64,000 nt of DNA, from the NCBI RefSeq assembly GCF_042656585.1, contig NZ_JBHSPG010000023.1; one strand, given 5' to 3'. A program made the translations under genes and the position numbers. The notes below the pieces were generated by a model. That model was not told where the DNA came from. It did no database searches and saw only the letters and a program-made list of their open reading frames with translations. How positions within the stretch are numbered: the stretch's first letter is position 1; each line of letters opens with the position of its first letter. Shown here one piece after another: positions 62,610-64,000 of the stretch. Origin of the DNA: Thalassorhabdus alkalitolerans. GTDB taxonomy: Bacteria > Bacillota > Bacilli > Bacillales > Marinococcaceae.

Positions 62610-63991
62610 TATATGACTCCTTGAGTAATCATAGCATCAGCAACTTTTTTAAACCCTGCTATGTTTGCTCCAACAACCAGGTTGCCGGCGTCACCATATT
62701 TTTCAGAAGCTTCCATTGAAGTACTGTAGATATCTTTCATAATCTCTTTCAATTTAGCGTCTACTTCTTCAAATGTCCAGGAAATACGGCCGCTGTTTTG
62801 AGCCATCTCTAATGCAGAAACGGCTACTCCTCCGGCATTAACTGCTTTTGCTGGGCCAAATAATACATTATTATTTAGAAATACATCAACCGCTTCAAGG
62901 GTAGACGGCATATTTGCTCCTTCACCGACGGCAATTACCCCGTTACTAACCAGAATTTTAGCAGAGGTATCATCTATTTCATTTTGAGTGGCACATGGCA
63001 AAGCAATATCACATGGGATCGTCCAAACACCGTTACAGCCTTCATAAAATTCAGCTTGAGGGTTTTCGTTCAAGTATTCATTGATTCTTTTGCTTTCTTG
63101 TTCTTTCAGTCTTTTAACGAGATCAAGGTTTATGCCGTTTTTGTCATAAATATAACCGCTTGAATCACTGCACGCGACTACTTTTGCTCCTAATTCTTGA
63201 GCTTTTTCCATTGCATAAATAGAAACATTTCCTGATCCGGATACAACTACGGTTTTGTCTTTTAGAGAAAGTCCTTTATCTTTTAGCATTTCATCTACAA
63301 AGTAAACCGTCCCGTACCCTGTTGCCTCTTTTCTAGCTAAGCTTCCTCCGTACTCAAAGCCTTTTCCAGTTAGGACACCTGCCTCGTATGCACCACGAAG
63401 CTTCTTATACTGACCAAACATATAGCCGATTTCACGAGCACCTACACCAATATCTCCGGCAGGAACATCGGTATCTGGTCCAATATGCTTTGATAATTCA
63501 GTCATGAAGCTTTGAGTAAATCGCATGATTTCTGTATCGGATTTTCCCTTAGGATCAAAATCCGATCCACCTTTTCCTCCTCCAATGGGCTGGCCAGTCA
63601 GGGAGTTCTTAAAGATTTGCTCAAACCCCAGAAATTTAATAATACTTGCAGAGACGGAAGGGTGGAAGCGGAGTCCGCCTTTATACGGTCCAAGCGCACT
63701 GTTAAACTGGACGCGAAATCCACGATTAACCTTTACGTTACCTTCATCATCCATCCATGGAACACTAAAAGTAATCATTCTTTCGGGTTCAATCATACGC
63801 TCGAGTACATTGTTTTTCCGGTAGACAGGATTCTCTGCTAAAAAAGGAACGAGCGAGTCAAAAATTTCCTTCACGGCCTGGTGAAATTCTTGCTCATTTG
63901 GATTTCGTCTTCTCATTATTTCAAAAACATCATCTACATACTGCTTTGTGATTTCTAACTCATCTTGTTTTACTGCTTGAAAAGTAGTCAA
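62609..63991 (-). CDS. gdhA: NADP-type glutamate dehydrogenase (start near window edge)
   Basis: At least 460 aa of a hexameric glutamate dehydrogenase. Substrate-site motifs are ALGPYKGGLRFHPSV and QPIGGGKGGSDFDPKGKSD (catalytic Lys), PAGDIGVGAREIGYMFGQYK, and the Rossmann motif VVVSGSGNVSIYAMEKA. The segment lengths match the ~450-aa NADP-specific type (GdhA), not RocG/GudB. It makes glutamate from 2-oxoglutarate and ammonium. The assigned TTG (MTTFQAVK) has no ribosome site in the 9 bases left, and the frame stays open to the edge, so the true start may lie outside. Confidence 0.9.
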   Translation of the reverse strand: MTTFQAVKQDELEITKQYVDDVFEIMRRRNPNEQEFHQAVKEIFDSLVPFLAENPVYRKNNVLERMIEPERMITFSVPWMDDEGNVKVNRGFRVQFNSALGPYKGGLRFHPSVSASIIKFLGFEQIFKNSLTGQPIGGGKGGSDFDPKGKSDTEIMRFTQSFMTELSKHIGPDTDVPAGDIGVGAREIGYMFGQYKKLRGAYEAGVLTGKGFEYGGSLARKEATGYGTVYFVDEMLKDKGLSLKDKTVVVSGSGNVSIYAMEKAQELGAKVVACSDSSGYIYDKNGINLDLVKRLKEQESKRINEYLNENPQAEFYEGCNGVWTIPCDIALPCATQNEIDDTSAKILVSNGVIAVGEGANMPSTLEAVDVFLNNNVLFGPAKAVNAGGVAVSALEMAQNSGRISWTFEEVDAKLKEIMKDIYSTSMEASEKYGDAGNLVVGANIAGFKKVADAMITQGVI

Positions 63992-64000
63992 TCGTAACGC

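Overview
The window looks like a chromosomal segment of a low-GC Firmicute of the family Bacillaceae. Evidence: strong AGGAGG-type ribosome binding sites with ATG/GTG/TTG starts, Zur- and MhqR-like operators of Bacillus type, a KinA/KinE-type sporulation kinase, a YtrA-type GntR/ABC operon and a pxpBC (kipIA) locus. Several secreted or acidic proteins are very rich in Glu and Asp, which would fit a halophilic or halotolerant genus, but that is inference. No rRNA, tRNA, CRISPR array or intact insertion sequence was seen. There is one assembly gap (10 Ns) inside a repetitive gene.

Layout. 0-6.3 kb: small regulatory and zinc-ribbon proteins, a Ser/Glu/Asp repeat protein split by the gap, a membrane-anchored gluzincin protease and an orphan glycosyltransferase. 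6.7-8.5 kb: DrrAB-type ABC exporter. 8.8-11.5 kb: glcD-glcF glycolate oxidase. 12.0-17.8 kb: 5-oxoprolinase subunits pxpB-pxpC with accB-accC, an IclR regulator (KipR-like) and an NRAMP-superfamily transporter (YcsG-like); the third oxoprolinase subunit pxpA is not in the window. 18.0-22.4 kb: a multi-PAS orphan histidine kinase and a 2-hydroxyacid dehydrogenase. 23.2-25.9 kb: a Zur-controlled ZinT-type zinc lipoprotein, and a TetR-CDF efflux operon with a perfect 21-bp operator. 27.7-32.2 kb: cold-shock protein, a broken FixH/YtkA gene, alkaline phosphatase and a Na/Pi cotransporter.

32.7-48.4 kb is a mosaic accessory region. It is visibly AT-rich in its core and holds two serine resolvases plus a 159-bp fragment duplicating one of them. 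A 153-bp direct repeat 8.8 kb apart is the remnant of a DUF3967-type gene. Four proteins here are of types often found in defence islands: a Cthe_2314-like HEPN protein, a 727-aa PD-(D/E)XK plus SEC-C protein, a DUF4365 protein and a frameshifted HNH endonuclease. There is also a Doc toxin relic, and frameshifted ICMT and TetR genes facing each other across a 48-bp nested dyad. This is the best place to look for an undescribed system.

48.8-64 kb: CPBP protease, MerR regulator, a macrolide phosphotransferase preceded by a promoter, a short leader ORF and two terminators (an attenuation-like leader), the YtrA-type operon, a hemerythrin protein, a cupin regulator divergent from a DODA-type dioxygenase, a DoxX (MhqP/CatD) gene flanked on both sides by near-identical MhqR-like operators, an MFS exporter and glutamate dehydrogenase running off the right edge.
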